IMG/VR virus record: IMGVR_UViG_3300031999_003766
Span: 1-24,259 of that record
Length of the DNA: 24,259 nucleotides
Source of the DNA: a virus
Direction: 5' to 3' (one strand)
Within the stretch, counting starts at the first letter, position 1, and each line of letters opens with the position of its first letter. The translations under genes and the position numbers were made by a program. Shown here piece after piece: positions 8,026-15,483 of this stretch. The notes beneath the pieces are model-generated. The model ran no database searches and had not been told where the DNA came from. It was given only the letters and a program-made list of their open reading frames with translations.

Positions 8026-8346
8026 ATGGATACTGCACAGAGGGAGCGATGGAGGGGGAAGGGATTCGGCCCGTCCTTCTGGTTCGTCCTCGCCTTCCTG
8101 GCAATCGCCCTCTTTGCGGTCACGACCTACGGGCTCGTCCAGTATCAGCGCAGGAATTCGGAGGCTCGCGCAAATGTCGAGAGGGCCCGGCAGAGGGTCG
8201 AGGAAATAAAACAACGCCGCGAGGACGAGGAACGCGAACGCCAGGCCCGCCTTGAAAAAGCTCTGGAGGAATCCAAAGAAAAGGCGCACCGAGATTTTGA
8301 GGCCTGGTACATGGAGAGAATCCGGGCTATTAACGAGCCGAAGTAG
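8026..8346 (+). CDS. Membrane-anchored coiled-coil protein mimicking the tape-measure-slot C-terminus
   Basis: 106 aa, the only convincing plus-strand gene. GGAGG lies 4 nt before the ATG and a promoter with ideal spacing precedes it. Residues 17-40 form one strong hydrophobic helix, with positive charges on both sides so topology is unclear. Residues 46-90 are a charged coiled coil. The last 56 residues align without gaps to residues 147-202 of the 202-aa minus-strand protein at 9370-9978: 25 identities, including RVEEI, RRE, and F-x2-WY-x-ERIR-x3-EP at both C-termini. In two conserved blocks, 9 of 18 identical residues use different synonymous codons, so this reading frame is under protein-level selection. 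It faces a hydrophobic minus-strand ORF (7969-8352) judged to be mainly its shadow. Likely a cargo gene expressed in lysogens or early infection, perhaps blocking tail-protein function at the membrane; the role is hypothesis. Confidence 0.75.
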   Translation: MDTAQRERWRGKGFGPSFWFVLAFLAIALFAVTTYGLVQYQRRNSEARANVERARQRVEEIKQRREDEERERQARLEKALEESKEKAHRDFEAWYMERIRAINEPK

Positions 8347-8348
8347 AC

Positions 8349-9368
8349 TCATCCGCTCACCGCCCCGTCCCCGGGCGCGCTCCCCAGGCTGATGAGGTTG
8401 TGGTTGTCCGAATGCTTCGACGACGGCTCCCCCTGGGTTGACTTCCAGACCTCGTGATAGTCCAGCCGGTACTCCCCATTCCTCGGATCGCCGTTGATGA
8501 CCGGGCCCTCTCCCCGGCGCTCCATGTCCGGGCAGCGCCGCATGGTCTCCGATTCGGTGAAGTGCTCCCCGGGCGGTTGCATCGCGGGATCGTAGCTGAT
8601 GATCGTCCCCTCGACCTCGGCGATGGAGGCGGATCGTTGCTTCGCGTACAGGACGGGGTCCGCGTTCCCGGCCGACGGGCGGTCGATGAATCCCTTCCCG
8701 GGCTTCCAGGTGACGCGGCAGACCCAGGACTTCACTCCCTTGGTATCGGCCTCCCAGATCCAGACCCCGGTCGCCCGCTTGTCCTGGGGGAACTTCTCCG
8801 TATCTTCGATCGTGTACTTCTCGGCCGGCCGGAAGCCCATGACGGCGCTCAAGGCGCTCGCGACGGAGGTTGATTTCGCCGTGGCCTTCCAGACCTTCCG
8901 GACGACGCTCCCGTTCTTCTTTGTGACCGAGAGAGAGGTCTGGAATTCGTAGAGCGTCTCGCCGCCTCCGCTCGCATTGCCCTTGCCCTTAAAGGCGATC
9001 GTGAAGGCGTAGCGCCAGTGGCCTTTCCCGCTCCCGCCCTCCTCGCGCCCGAGCGAGCGGAATTCGGTGACGTAGGGGCCGTCGAATCCGTCCTCGGGCT
9101 TGAGGTCGAAGCGCGTCGTTCCGTCCTGCTTGATCTGAACGCGGACGGCGAGCGTCTGCTCGGTGACGAGTTCCGAGTACGTCACGAGGTTCGCGCCGAC
9201 GGTGGCGGGCGTGGGATCGACGAGAATGCCCTCGACGTCGAAGAGGTAATCGACGCTCTCAATGTCGCCGTTCTCGTTGGTATTGGCCTTGAAGGCGCTG
9301 TCGAAGCGCATATTCGCGTCGATAGTCCTGGCGGCCGCGCCTTCGTCGATGATTACGCTCCAGCCCAT
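8349..9368 (-). CDS. Distal tail / baseplate protein, unknown
   Basis: 339 aa, ATG one base after the stop of the 202-aa tape-measure-slot gene; the nearest purine-rich site is GGAG at 12 nt. The sequence is beta-rich and soluble, with many short strands and glycine turns, and no membrane segment or enzyme motif was recognised. The C-terminal 80 residues contain a D/R/H-rich stretch (for example PGEHFTESETMRRCPDME). In lambda-type tails the genes directly after the tape measure encode distal tail and tip-complex proteins, which is the best inference here. Its stop lies 2 nt from the stop of the convergent plus-strand gene, without a visible terminator between them, so late transcripts must run through that gene in antisense to reach the hub gene. 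Confidence 0.65.
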   Translation of the reverse strand: MGWSVIIDEGAAARTIDANMRFDSAFKANTNENGDIESVDYLFDVEGILVDPTPATVGANLVTYSELVTEQTLAVRVQIKQDGTTRFDLKPEDGFDGPYVTEFRSLGREEGGSGKGHWRYAFTIAFKGKGNASGGGETLYEFQTSLSVTKKNGSVVRKVWKATAKSTSVASALSAVMGFRPAEKYTIEDTEKFPQDKRATGVWIWEADTKGVKSWVCRVTWKPGKGFIDRPSAGNADPVLYAKQRSASIAEVEGTIISYDPAMQPPGEHFTESETMRRCPDMERRGEGPVINGDPRNGEYRLDYHEVWKSTQGEPSSKHSDNHNLISLGSAPGDGAVSG

Positions 9369-9369
9369 G

Positions 9370-9978
9370 TTATTGAGGCTCCATCAAGCTCCGGATGCGT
9401 TCCTGATACCAATTCTGGAAGAATTCCCGGGACTCGACCTTCGAGATCGCGTTGTATTCCTCCATACGCTTGGCTTTCTCCTCCACCTCCCTCTCCCGCC
9501 TCTCCAGGATCTCCTCGACCCTGCGACGATTGAGGATGACCTCGGCCTGCGCCTTCTCGATCCGCTCGTTAAGCCGCTTCACGGCATGGGCGAGTTCCTG
9601 GACCGTTGCCAGCGTCGCAAAGACAACCGCGCCCGGGGGGCCTCCGATCATGGCCCCCGTGACCGCCGCCGTCCCGATGTGCGCGATCGGCTGCGCGGCC
9701 TCGGGAATGCCGAACTCCGAGACGATCATCCCGACGCCGAACGCGATCCCTGTCTTGATCCCCGTCTTCGTGAGGCGGTGCTCGATCCGGCTCGTTACCC
9801 GCTCCAGGTTCGTCGCCTGCGTCTCGGCAATCTTGAGGCTGGACTGGAGGCGCGCGACGGCCTGGCGGATCCCCGCCGTCTTCTGGTCCACCTGGAGAAC
9901 CTTCGCGTCCACCTGGGCGAGCTGGCCCCCGACGGCGCTCAGGTCGACGCTCAGTCCTGCGCGGATCTCTTCGCCCAT
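9370..9978 (-). CDS. Tape-measure-slot coiled-coil protein
   Basis: 202 aa. Residues 11-70 form a predicted helical coiled coil. Residues about 72-128 are an Ala/Gly/Ile-rich hydrophobic region (for example GIAFGVGMIVSEFGI). Residues 132-185 are a highly charged coiled coil, and the end is F-x2-WY-x-ERIR-x3-EPQ. Helices flanking a hydrophobic zone, plus its place after tail tube and chaperone-slot genes, fit a tape-measure protein, which sets tail length and can enter the host membrane during DNA ejection. It is very short: typical siphovirus tape measures exceed 600 aa. At about 0.15 nm per residue it would specify a tail of only about 30 nm. The C-terminal 56 residues have a membrane-anchored paralogue at 8026-8346. 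It could instead be another tail-assembly protein. Confidence 0.6.
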   Translation of the reverse strand: MGEEIRAGLSVDLSAVGGQLAQVDAKVLQVDQKTAGIRQAVARLQSSLKIAETQATNLERVTSRIEHRLTKTGIKTGIAFGVGMIVSEFGIPEAAQPIAHIGTAAVTGAMIGGPPGAVVFATLATVQELAHAVKRLNERIEKAQAEVILNRRRVEEILERREREVEEKAKRMEEYNAISKVESREFFQNWYQERIRSLMEPQ

Positions 9979-9982
9979 GGTC

Positions 9983-10414
9983 TTACGCCACCTTCTCCTC
10001 GGGCTTTGGGGTCTCCACGCGCCGGGCCTGGAGCTTCACGATCGCCTCGCGCGCGAAGTCCTCGAGGATGGCGCCGTCGAGCCCCGCGATCGCCTGGGCG
10101 AGCGGCCCCACGGGCTCGAAGAAGTTCGCGATCCCCCGGGCCACCTGGACGAGGGTCCACTCGGACTTCTCGTACTCCGCGAGGAGCGTGTTGAGCCGCG
10201 AGCAGGCCCCCGCGTAGTCGACGGCCCCGCTCTCGAACCGCCGGCGGGCCAGGAGGAGAACGGAGAAGACCCCGTTCGCGCGCGTGAGGGCCTCCACGAA
10301 GCCGTCGAACTGGGCCCCGTCGACCCCCCGGTAGGTGAAGAACGTCTCGCCGAACCGTACCCCGGGCGTCTCGCCCCCGTCGATCCAGGCCCAGGGCGCC
10401 TTCTTCTCGTCCAT
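9983..10414 (-). CDS. Putative tail assembly chaperone-slot protein
   Basis: 143 aa, ATG 7 nt after AAAGGAGA. It is soluble and mostly helical: residues 30-125 alternate hydrophobic and charged residues (for example FVEALTRANGVFSVLLLARRRF), and the tail is a K/E/P-rich stretch. It lies between the structural genes and the tape-measure-slot gene, where lambda places gpG/gpGT. No slippery heptamer or overlapping extension frame is seen, and only 4 nt separate it from the next ATG, so there is no room for a frameshifted T-like domain. The chaperone role is inferred from position only. Confidence 0.5.
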   Translation of the reverse strand: MDEKKAPWAWIDGGETPGVRFGETFFTYRGVDGAQFDGFVEALTRANGVFSVLLLARRRFESGAVDYAGACSRLNTLLAEYEKSEWTLVQVARGIANFFEPVGPLAQAIAGLDGAILEDFAREAIVKLQARRVETPKPEEKVA

Positions 10415-10439
10415 GCCCGTCTCCTTTCGTGACCCGCTT

Positions 10440-11648
10440 CTACACGGTGATCGCGTCCGCCAGGCTGTCGGTGAAGAGGTTCGAGCCCGACTCGGGGAGG
10501 CTCGCCCGCCTCATGTGGGAGAGCTTCGTGGCGAACTTGCCCGCCTCGTTGTTCGTGAGCGCGACCGTAAAGCGATCTCCGAGGCGCGGGGTCAGGATGT
10601 CGAACGTGATGTCGTTGTCCTCGTCATCGACATGATCGAGTAGCGCGTGGGCGGCCGCCTTGTCGAACGTGGCCTGGAAGCGCGTCCCGTTCTTCATGGT
10701 CTTGTCGATCGCGGAGGTGCTGGATGTCCCGCTGATGGTCGAGTCGCTGCCGACTTTCGTCGTGCGGTCGGAATTGTTGTACCACTCGATGAGCCAGACG
10801 TTGGCGGCCCGGCGGACGACCCGGACGCAGAGGACGCCGCCGTTCATGTCACCTTCCTTCGGGGTCGAGATCGTGGTGGCGGCGGCGACGAAGATCACTC
10901 CGGTATCCCCGCTCTTCGTGGGGGCCGCCAGACCCGGGCGCGTGAGGATCGTCGTGAGACCCGTCGGGCCGTCCTCGTGGGACTTCTCGCACGTCAGATC
11001 GTTGTCCGCCTCGATGATCCTCGTCCCGTCCGGGAGGGGCAGGGGAAGCTCGATCGCGAGCTTGAGCTTCGGGGCCGTCACGTCCTCGGAGACGACGGTG
11101 ATGACGAGCGTCCCCTGGAGGGTATGGCTGATCCCCGCCATGGAGGTCTTCGCGAGGGTCCCGCGGTTGCCGCTCTTGGCCGTGAGGGACCCGCAGGCGA
11201 TGACGTTCGGGGTGACGTAATAGGAGTCCGCGACCATCTCCCGCCGCAGGGCGCCCCAGATGCCGTTCCGGGCGATGATGGAGATCGCGCCGTCGATGTC
11301 CTCGTAGTCGTAGTCGATGGCCCCGCCGGCGGCCTTCTCGTCCGAGGCGGACAGGTCCGCCTTCAGGAGCCCGAAGAAGCCCGCGTCGCTCTCGACCCCG
11401 CTACGCCAGGCCTGCCACTCGCTGGCGATCTTGGCGGCGAGGGTGTTCTGGAGGTAACCCGCGAGCGTCGTGTAGACGTTCTTCTCCTCGGTGTCGGACA
11501 GCCCGAAGCCGTTCGTCTTCGAGAGGATCCGCGCGTAGTGGGTCGAGCTCGAGGCGAGGGCGGCGTGCTCGTAGAACTTCTTGAGCGAGTCGCTCACGAT
11601 GAGCAGGGTCCCGAGCTGGGTCGGGAAGGAAGCGTATGCAAGGCCCAC
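10440..11648 (-). CDS. Phage structural (tail) protein, unknown
   Basis: 402 aa, GTG start 6 nt after AGGAGG. The first ~100 residues are helical (for example KKFYEHAALASSSTHYARIL), followed by beta-rich domains with Thr, Ser, Asp and Gly, including VITVVSEDVTAPKLKLAIELPLPLPDGTRI. No cysteine clusters or enzyme motif. Its position directly after the tail tube gene and before the chaperone slot, a strong ribosome site and large size suggest an abundant virion component. Candidates are a second tube-like subunit, a tail-surface decoration or a connector; no family was recognised. The lack of a sheath-size gene (about 450-500 aa with tube partner of about 170 aa) argues against a contractile tail, though a distant sheath cannot be wholly ruled out. 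Confidence 0.65.
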   Translation of the reverse strand: MGLAYASFPTQLGTLLIVSDSLKKFYEHAALASSSTHYARILSKTNGFGLSDTEEKNVYTTLAGYLQNTLAAKIASEWQAWRSGVESDAGFFGLLKADLSASDEKAAGGAIDYDYEDIDGAISIIARNGIWGALRREMVADSYYVTPNVIACGSLTAKSGNRGTLAKTSMAGISHTLQGTLVITVVSEDVTAPKLKLAIELPLPLPDGTRIIEADNDLTCEKSHEDGPTGLTTILTRPGLAAPTKSGDTGVIFVAAATTISTPKEGDMNGGVLCVRVVRRAANVWLIEWYNNSDRTTKVGSDSTISGTSSTSAIDKTMKNGTRFQATFDKAAAHALLDHVDDEDNDITFDILTPRLGDRFTVALTNNEAGKFATKLSHMRRASLPESGSNLFTDSLADAITV

Positions 11649-11661
11649 GGGGAACCTCCTA

Positions 11662-12645
11662 TTAAGCGAGTCCGATCGTCACGAAATCACTTCCCACTTC
11701 CGTCGCGATTCCCTTCGCGCGGAAGACGCTGTATTCCTGGCCCGACTGCCCGGGCGGATCGATCTTGAGGAGCACCCCGTAGAGGTTGATCGTGAGGACC
11801 GTCCCGTCCTCGGCCGTGGACGTGATCCGGTAGCGGCTCGGCGTCCCTGCCCGGACCGGGTCGAAGATCGCCCAGCTCTCATCCGAGTAGTCCGCGAGGA
11901 ACTCGATCTCGGCCTTGAGGGCGCCGGCCTTGTAGACGCTGAACATCCCCGATCCCTGATCCCAGAATTTCCCGAGGCCCTGGTCGAGCCCCACCCGGAG
12001 CGCACGGAAACGGAGGGAGACGTTCGCGCCGGCGGGGTCCCGGACGAGCGTCGTATTCGCGGTCGGAAAGATGCTCTTGTCGGAGGGCTGCATGGGCGCT
12101 ACGGGGAACGTGATCCCGCCGGCGTTCTGGGCCTGCACGAGCACCTTCCGGCCCGCGTAGGCCGCCCGGATGGCGAGGTACTTCTGGCGCCCGCCGAGCC
12201 ACTCCAGGGAGAGCCGGGGAATCCAGGCGTCCTGGATCCGGACGAGCCGGCGCGTAACGGTCCCGGCCCCGAAGCGGTCCTCCACGTGCGCGAGGGTGAG
12301 CCAGCGGGTGGCGGAGATCCCCGTCGCGAGCGTAAAGGCCCCGGCGGCGTAGGCCCCGAAGTTGCTCTGGAGGAGCCACTTCAGGGCTGCCTCGGTGCCC
12401 TTCACGATGAGGGTCCCCTCGGGCTCGTCCTCGCCAAGATACCGCGCGTCGTCCTTGGGGCCGTAGTCGGCGTCCATGTACGCGTCGACCTGGACGTCCG
12501 GGCCGGCCCAGATCGCTGTCTCTTCGGTCCAGAGCCGGGTCGCTCCCGCTGCCGTAAGATCGGCGGCCGGTGTTCCCATGGCGGACTGGAAGATGGCGTA
12601 TAACGCCGCAGCTCGACCGGCCCGGACGTTGGTCGGGACTACCAA
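11662..12645 (-). CDS. Major tail tube protein
   Basis: 327 aa from a TTG at 12645, chosen because it lies one base after the previous stop with GGAGG 10 nt upstream. The next ATG would remove the N-terminal segment. The order of motifs, EGTLIVKGTEAALKWLLQSNFG, then RLVRIQDAWIPRLSLEW, then NAGGITFPVAP and SDKSIFP, then MFSVYKAG and ESWAIFDP, follows a phage tail tube family known from siphoviruses of actinobacterial and proteobacterial hosts (recognised by eye). Such subunits stack as hexameric rings around the tape measure to form the DNA channel. It follows two tail-completion genes and precedes the chaperone and tape-measure slots, the standard order. Confidence 0.7.
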   Translation of the reverse strand: MVVPTNVRAGRAAALYAIFQSAMGTPAADLTAAGATRLWTEETAIWAGPDVQVDAYMDADYGPKDDARYLGEDEPEGTLIVKGTEAALKWLLQSNFGAYAAGAFTLATGISATRWLTLAHVEDRFGAGTVTRRLVRIQDAWIPRLSLEWLGGRQKYLAIRAAYAGRKVLVQAQNAGGITFPVAPMQPSDKSIFPTANTTLVRDPAGANVSLRFRALRVGLDQGLGKFWDQGSGMFSVYKAGALKAEIEFLADYSDESWAIFDPVRAGTPSRYRITSTAEDGTVLTINLYGVLLKIDPPGQSGQEYSVFRAKGIATEVGSDFVTIGLA

Positions 12646-12646
12646 G

Positions 12647-13129
12647 TTAAGACCACCTCCTCGCTTCCACCTGGAGGGAGAGGACCGTCTTGTAGACCAT
12701 CTGGGGCCCGGAGGTCCCGTTGATCTCATCGGGCCCGTGGGAGTCGATCTGGACCGTCTCGGGGGTGTAGAGCTGCCGCTGGCTGGAGATCGCGAAGATC
12801 GTCGCGGCCCCCGTGAGGGCGTCGCGCACGGCCTCGGCCTTGACCCGCGCCTCCTTGGACCAGTCGGCGTTCCCCGTCCGGAGGGACCAGTAGATGATCT
12901 CGATCGTGTACCGCTCCATGATTTCGCCGGAGGCGGGGCCCTCGAACTCCTCGACGCCGCGGAGGTCCACGAAGAAGAGGTTCATCGAGCCCGAGGTGAT
13001 GTAGCTTCCGTTCTCGACCAGCTCGACGTCGTCCTCGAGGGTCTTGTAGCCGTTGACGATGGACCCCTGGCCGGAGAGGGCGGTCGCCACCGCCGCGATC
13101 GCCGCGTCCAGGGTCGGAGTCGTCGCCAT
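12647..13129 (-). CDS. Tail terminator-like protein
   Basis: 160 aa, ATG one base after the previous stop. The small alpha/beta layout (N-terminal helix LDAAIAAVATAL, central strands MNLFFVDLRGVEEF, helix KEARVKAEAVRDALTG, last strand TVLSLQVEARRW) matches the size and order of tail terminator proteins such as lambda gpU, which cap the finished tail before head joining. Residues GEIMERYTIEIIYWS form a predicted strand. It is the second of two adjacent genes of this kind, immediately before the tube gene, where gpU stands in lambda. The exact role (terminator versus head-tail stopper) cannot be settled from sequence alone. Confidence 0.6.
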   Translation of the reverse strand: MATTPTLDAAIAAVATALSGQGSIVNGYKTLEDDVELVENGSYITSGSMNLFFVDLRGVEEFEGPASGEIMERYTIEIIYWSLRTGNADWSKEARVKAEAVRDALTGAATIFAISSQRQLYTPETVQIDSHGPDEINGTSGPQMVYKTVLSLQVEARRWS

Positions 13130-13130
13130 G

Positions 13131-13601
13131 TCAAACCGCCTTCGTCGCGAAAGGGTTCGTCCGGTCCGCGCGCGCGAGGACGTGGATCACGAGGGAGCCC
13201 GTGACCGCCTCCTGATTCACTTCCGTCTCGTGCGTCCTCTCCTCGGCGACCCAGGTCCTCCGCGCCAGGTTCGCCGCGCCGTTGTTCCAGTAAGGGTTCG
13301 CGTACACGAGCTTCTTCACGTCGGCCATGAGGATCGCGAGCAGCGCGTAGGTGGTCGCCACGCAGATGAACTGGACCTCGATCAGGAGTTCCTCGGCCGC
13401 CCGAAGGTGCCAGCGGTTGTTCGTCCCGTTGTGGCGGACGACTACCGCGGGGCATCCGGCCGACCGAACGTCGGCGGGGGCCTCCGGAGGCCGGAAGATG
13501 TTCGCGGCGAGGACGGTCTCCTGGTAGCCTCCGCCGATCGTAATCCCCGCGAGCTTCGTCTCGATGAGGTCGAGAATCTGTTCCGTGAGCGGGGCCGTCA
13601 T
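13131..13601 (-). CDS. Head-tail joining / tail completion protein
   Basis: 156 aa from the ATG at 13601, one base after the previous stop; the frame extends upstream, but only inside the preceding gene. It starts with a helix (LTEQILDLIETKLAGI), then a strand-rich core including CPAVVVRHNGTNNRW and ELLIEVQFICVAT, then a helix ALLAILMADVKKLVY. This layout (helix, P-x-VVV-type strand, long strand with E-x-x-x-E-V) is common in phage minor tail and neck proteins. Position between the HK97 gp10-like gene and the terminator-like gene supports a connector role. No specific family is claimed. Confidence 0.6.
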   Translation of the reverse strand: MTAPLTEQILDLIETKLAGITIGGGYQETVLAANIFRPPEAPADVRSAGCPAVVVRHNGTNNRWHLRAAEELLIEVQFICVATTYALLAILMADVKKLVYANPYWNNGAANLARRTWVAEERTHETEVNQEAVTGSLVIHVLARADRTNPFATKAV

Positions 13602-13602
13602 C

Positions 13603-14337
13603 CTACCACCGCCACTTTCTGGGCTTCGGCGCCCGGTGCTCGACGATGGTCTTCCAGGTTCCGAGCTTCGGCGGCTTGTACTTGGCGGCGCGCGCGGCGT
13701 CCATGATCTTCCGGCCCTTGGCCCAGTCGATCTTCCCGGCGTCCGACTCGCCCGCACGGGGCTTCATCGCAGCCGACTTGGCCGCGAACTGCTCCATCGT
13801 GGCCTTCTGCCACCGAGCCTTCCCCTGGAGGTTCTTCTGCCCGAAGCGCGTCTTCGGGTCAAACCGCTCCTTCGCCCACGAGGCCTCCCTGGCGGTGTCG
13901 GCCGCGGAGAGTCCGCCGATTTCCTCGAGGGCGACTCCGGCAATCGCCGCGGCGGCCCCGACGGACTGGCTGGCCTGGGACGCCACGAACCGGAGAGCCA
14001 TCCGGAGCTCGTCGACCGTGAGCTTGCATTCCTCGATGAAGACTCGGCGGAACCCGAGCTTCCCGCTCGCCTCGTGCTGGGCGGCGTAGTAGGCGATATT
14101 CCCGCCGATCGAGGCCCGGAGGGCGGATTCCCCGGGGCCCGCCCAGACCTTGTACATGAGGGACCGCTGGAGGCGGCCGCTCTTGCGGTAGACGCCGGGA
14201 GGACCGGAGAGGCGCTCGCGCATCATGCGGGACCGGAAGCGCCGGCCTCCGCCGAGGAGGACGCGCCGCGTGACGGCGGCGACCTCCCGCTGGAAGGCCG
14301 CGAGCTGCGGGGCCACCGAACTCGTGTAGACCGACAT
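13603..14337 (-). CDS. HK97 gp10-like / gpZ-like tail completion protein
   Basis: 244 aa, ATG after a GAGGGAG site. The N-terminal part has a basic helix with GGGRRFRSRMMRERLSG, then PGVYRKSGRLQRSL. RSGRLRRS-type motifs followed by IGGNIAYYAAQHEASG (GxxxxYAxxxExG) are the signature of HK97 gp10-like tail completion proteins. A C-terminal extension of about 100 residues is rich in Lys, Arg and Ala and ends in a Trp/Lys-rich tail, longer than the usual family size of about 130-150. It is the first gene after the capsid gene, separated by the hairpin cluster at 14374-14413. Confidence 0.7.
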   Translation of the reverse strand: MSVYTSSVAPQLAAFQREVAAVTRRVLLGGGRRFRSRMMRERLSGPPGVYRKSGRLQRSLMYKVWAGPGESALRASIGGNIAYYAAQHEASGKLGFRRVFIEECKLTVDELRMALRFVASQASQSVGAAAAIAGVALEEIGGLSAADTAREASWAKERFDPKTRFGQKNLQGKARWQKATMEQFAAKSAAMKPRAGESDAGKIDWAKGRKIMDAARAAKYKPPKLGTWKTIVEHRAPKPRKWRW

Positions 14338-14373
14338 CCGTCTCCCTCTTTTCGTCTCCTTCCGGGTCCCCTT

Positions 14374-14413
14374 CGGGGGCCCGGGAGGAGGCCCCCGGGT
14401 TTCCCCGGGGGCC
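14374..14413 (-). other. Mutually exclusive GC-rich hairpins after the capsid gene
   Basis: Arms 14390-14399 and 14404-14413 form a perfect 10-bp stem with a 4-nt loop (GAAA on the transcript strand). Arms 14374-14381 and 14390-14397 form an alternative 8-bp stem that shares one arm with the first. No T-tract follows, so this is not a standard intrinsic terminator. It fits a processing, stability or attenuation element between the highly needed capsid gene and the tail genes. Confidence 0.55.
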
Positions 14414-14438
14414 CCCGAGAGAGGCGAAGGCGGATGCT

Positions 14439-15407
14439 CTAGGCGTCGATCTTCAAGAGATGGCCGAGGGCGCTGTCGAGCACCTTCTCGTCCGCGTCAT
14501 ACCGGGCCCGGAGCACGTCGGACCGGACCTGCTCCTCGCGGTAGCTCTCGACGACCAGGTCCTCCGCGTTTTCGGGGGTCCAGATGTAGGACCGCGCGAC
14601 GGACGGCTCGTCGATGGGAGCGCCGGGCTTGCAAAGGCGGCAGATCATCGCGTAGTCGTCGACCCAGATGTCGGACAGGCTCGCGGCGATGCCTTCGTTC
14701 GCGGTGTTCTTCACGCCGCCGGCGACGATGATCTGCTCCAGACCGAAGATCGCCGCGAGGTTCTGGGCGACGGCCGCTTCGGAGAGGAAGGAGATCCCCG
14801 GGAACCGGGACTTGATCTCCGTGTTCGCCAGGAGGTTGTTGTACATCACCCGGCCGATGATCATCGCGTTCGCGCGCATCCCCGTGCCGGAACGGACCTT
14901 CTCCTTCGCGGCGGCCACGGGGGCGATGACGGCGCTCGAGGCGGCGTCCCAGGGGGCGGACGAGACGTCCGTGGTGAGGGCCGCGCCGGTCCAGGTCGAG
15001 GTGTTGAAGATCAGGGCGGCCACCCGGATCTCCCGGGCGATCTTCAAGCGCCGGATCACCTGGCGGAGGGTGGCGGACTCCATGTCGAAGTCGCTCGCGT
15101 AGAACTTCCGCTTCCGGTCGTCCACCACGCCTTCGAGGCCGTACTCCTTCGTGGCGAAGGTCTTGTCCTCCGCACCGATGTCCACGCGCTGGTAGGCGGC
15201 GCCCGAGGCCCGCTTGGTGTCGGCCGTCATGAGGGCCGTCTCCCGCGTGATGCAGGAGTGGGAGCCCTCGCTCACGGGGGTCGGCCGCTTGGGGCAGACC
15301 TGGTCCGCGATGAAGGACGCGAATTCGGGGTCTTCCTGGAACTCCTCGTAGGCGGCCCCGAGGTCCGGCCTCGGCGTCGCGTAGGTTCCGCTGTAGTTCA
15401 CGGCCAT
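14439..15407 (-). CDS. Major capsid protein
   Basis: 322 aa, ATG 9 nt after a clean AAGGAG. Position after portal, protease/scaffold and decoration genes equals that of lambda gpE. The N-terminal region (1-60) is acidic and flexible (AAYEEFQEDPEFASFIAD). A segment FATKEYGLEGVVDDRKRKFY around 83-102 and helices ESATLRQVIRRLKIAREIRVAAL follow the E-loop and spine-helix region of HK97-fold capsids. GMRANAMIIGRVMYNNLL (about 178-195) matches the A-domain strand-helix. No cleavage site can be assigned. It assembles the icosahedral shell. A capsid identity is well supported by size, order and these segments, though not by a profile search. Confidence 0.85.
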   Translation of the reverse strand: MAVNYSGTYATPRPDLGAAYEEFQEDPEFASFIADQVCPKRPTPVSEGSHSCITRETALMTADTKRASGAAYQRVDIGAEDKTFATKEYGLEGVVDDRKRKFYASDFDMESATLRQVIRRLKIAREIRVAALIFNTSTWTGAALTTDVSSAPWDAASSAVIAPVAAAKEKVRSGTGMRANAMIIGRVMYNNLLANTEIKSRFPGISFLSEAAVAQNLAAIFGLEQIIVAGGVKNTANEGIAASLSDIWVDDYAMICRLCKPGAPIDEPSVARSYIWTPENAEDLVVESYREEQVRSDVLRARYDADEKVLDSALGHLLKIDA

Positions 15408-15438
15408 GGCTTTTTTCTCCTTGACACTCTTGTTTCAG

Positions 15439-15460
15439 GCGCGCCTAACGGCGGGCGCGC
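15439..15460 (-). other. Hairpin between decoration and capsid genes
   Basis: GCGCGCC (15439-15445) pairs with GGCGCGC (15454-15460) across an 8-nt loop. It lies in the 76-nt gap just upstream of the capsid gene's ribosome site. There is no T-tract. Similar hairpins occur in the two neighbouring gaps, suggesting mRNA processing or protection rather than termination. Confidence 0.4.
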
Positions 15461-15483
15461 GGCGCCTCACGATCCGCCCCGGC

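Noticed and set aside
9979-10060. Programmed frameshift at the end of the chaperone-slot gene (lambda gpG/gpGT style)
   Set aside because: No slippery heptamer seen, and the next gene starts 4 nt after the stop, leaving no room for a frameshifted extension.
14374-14413. Intrinsic terminator after the capsid gene
   Set aside because: Stems are strong but no T-tract follows on the transcribed strand, and downstream tail genes lack another visible promoter.
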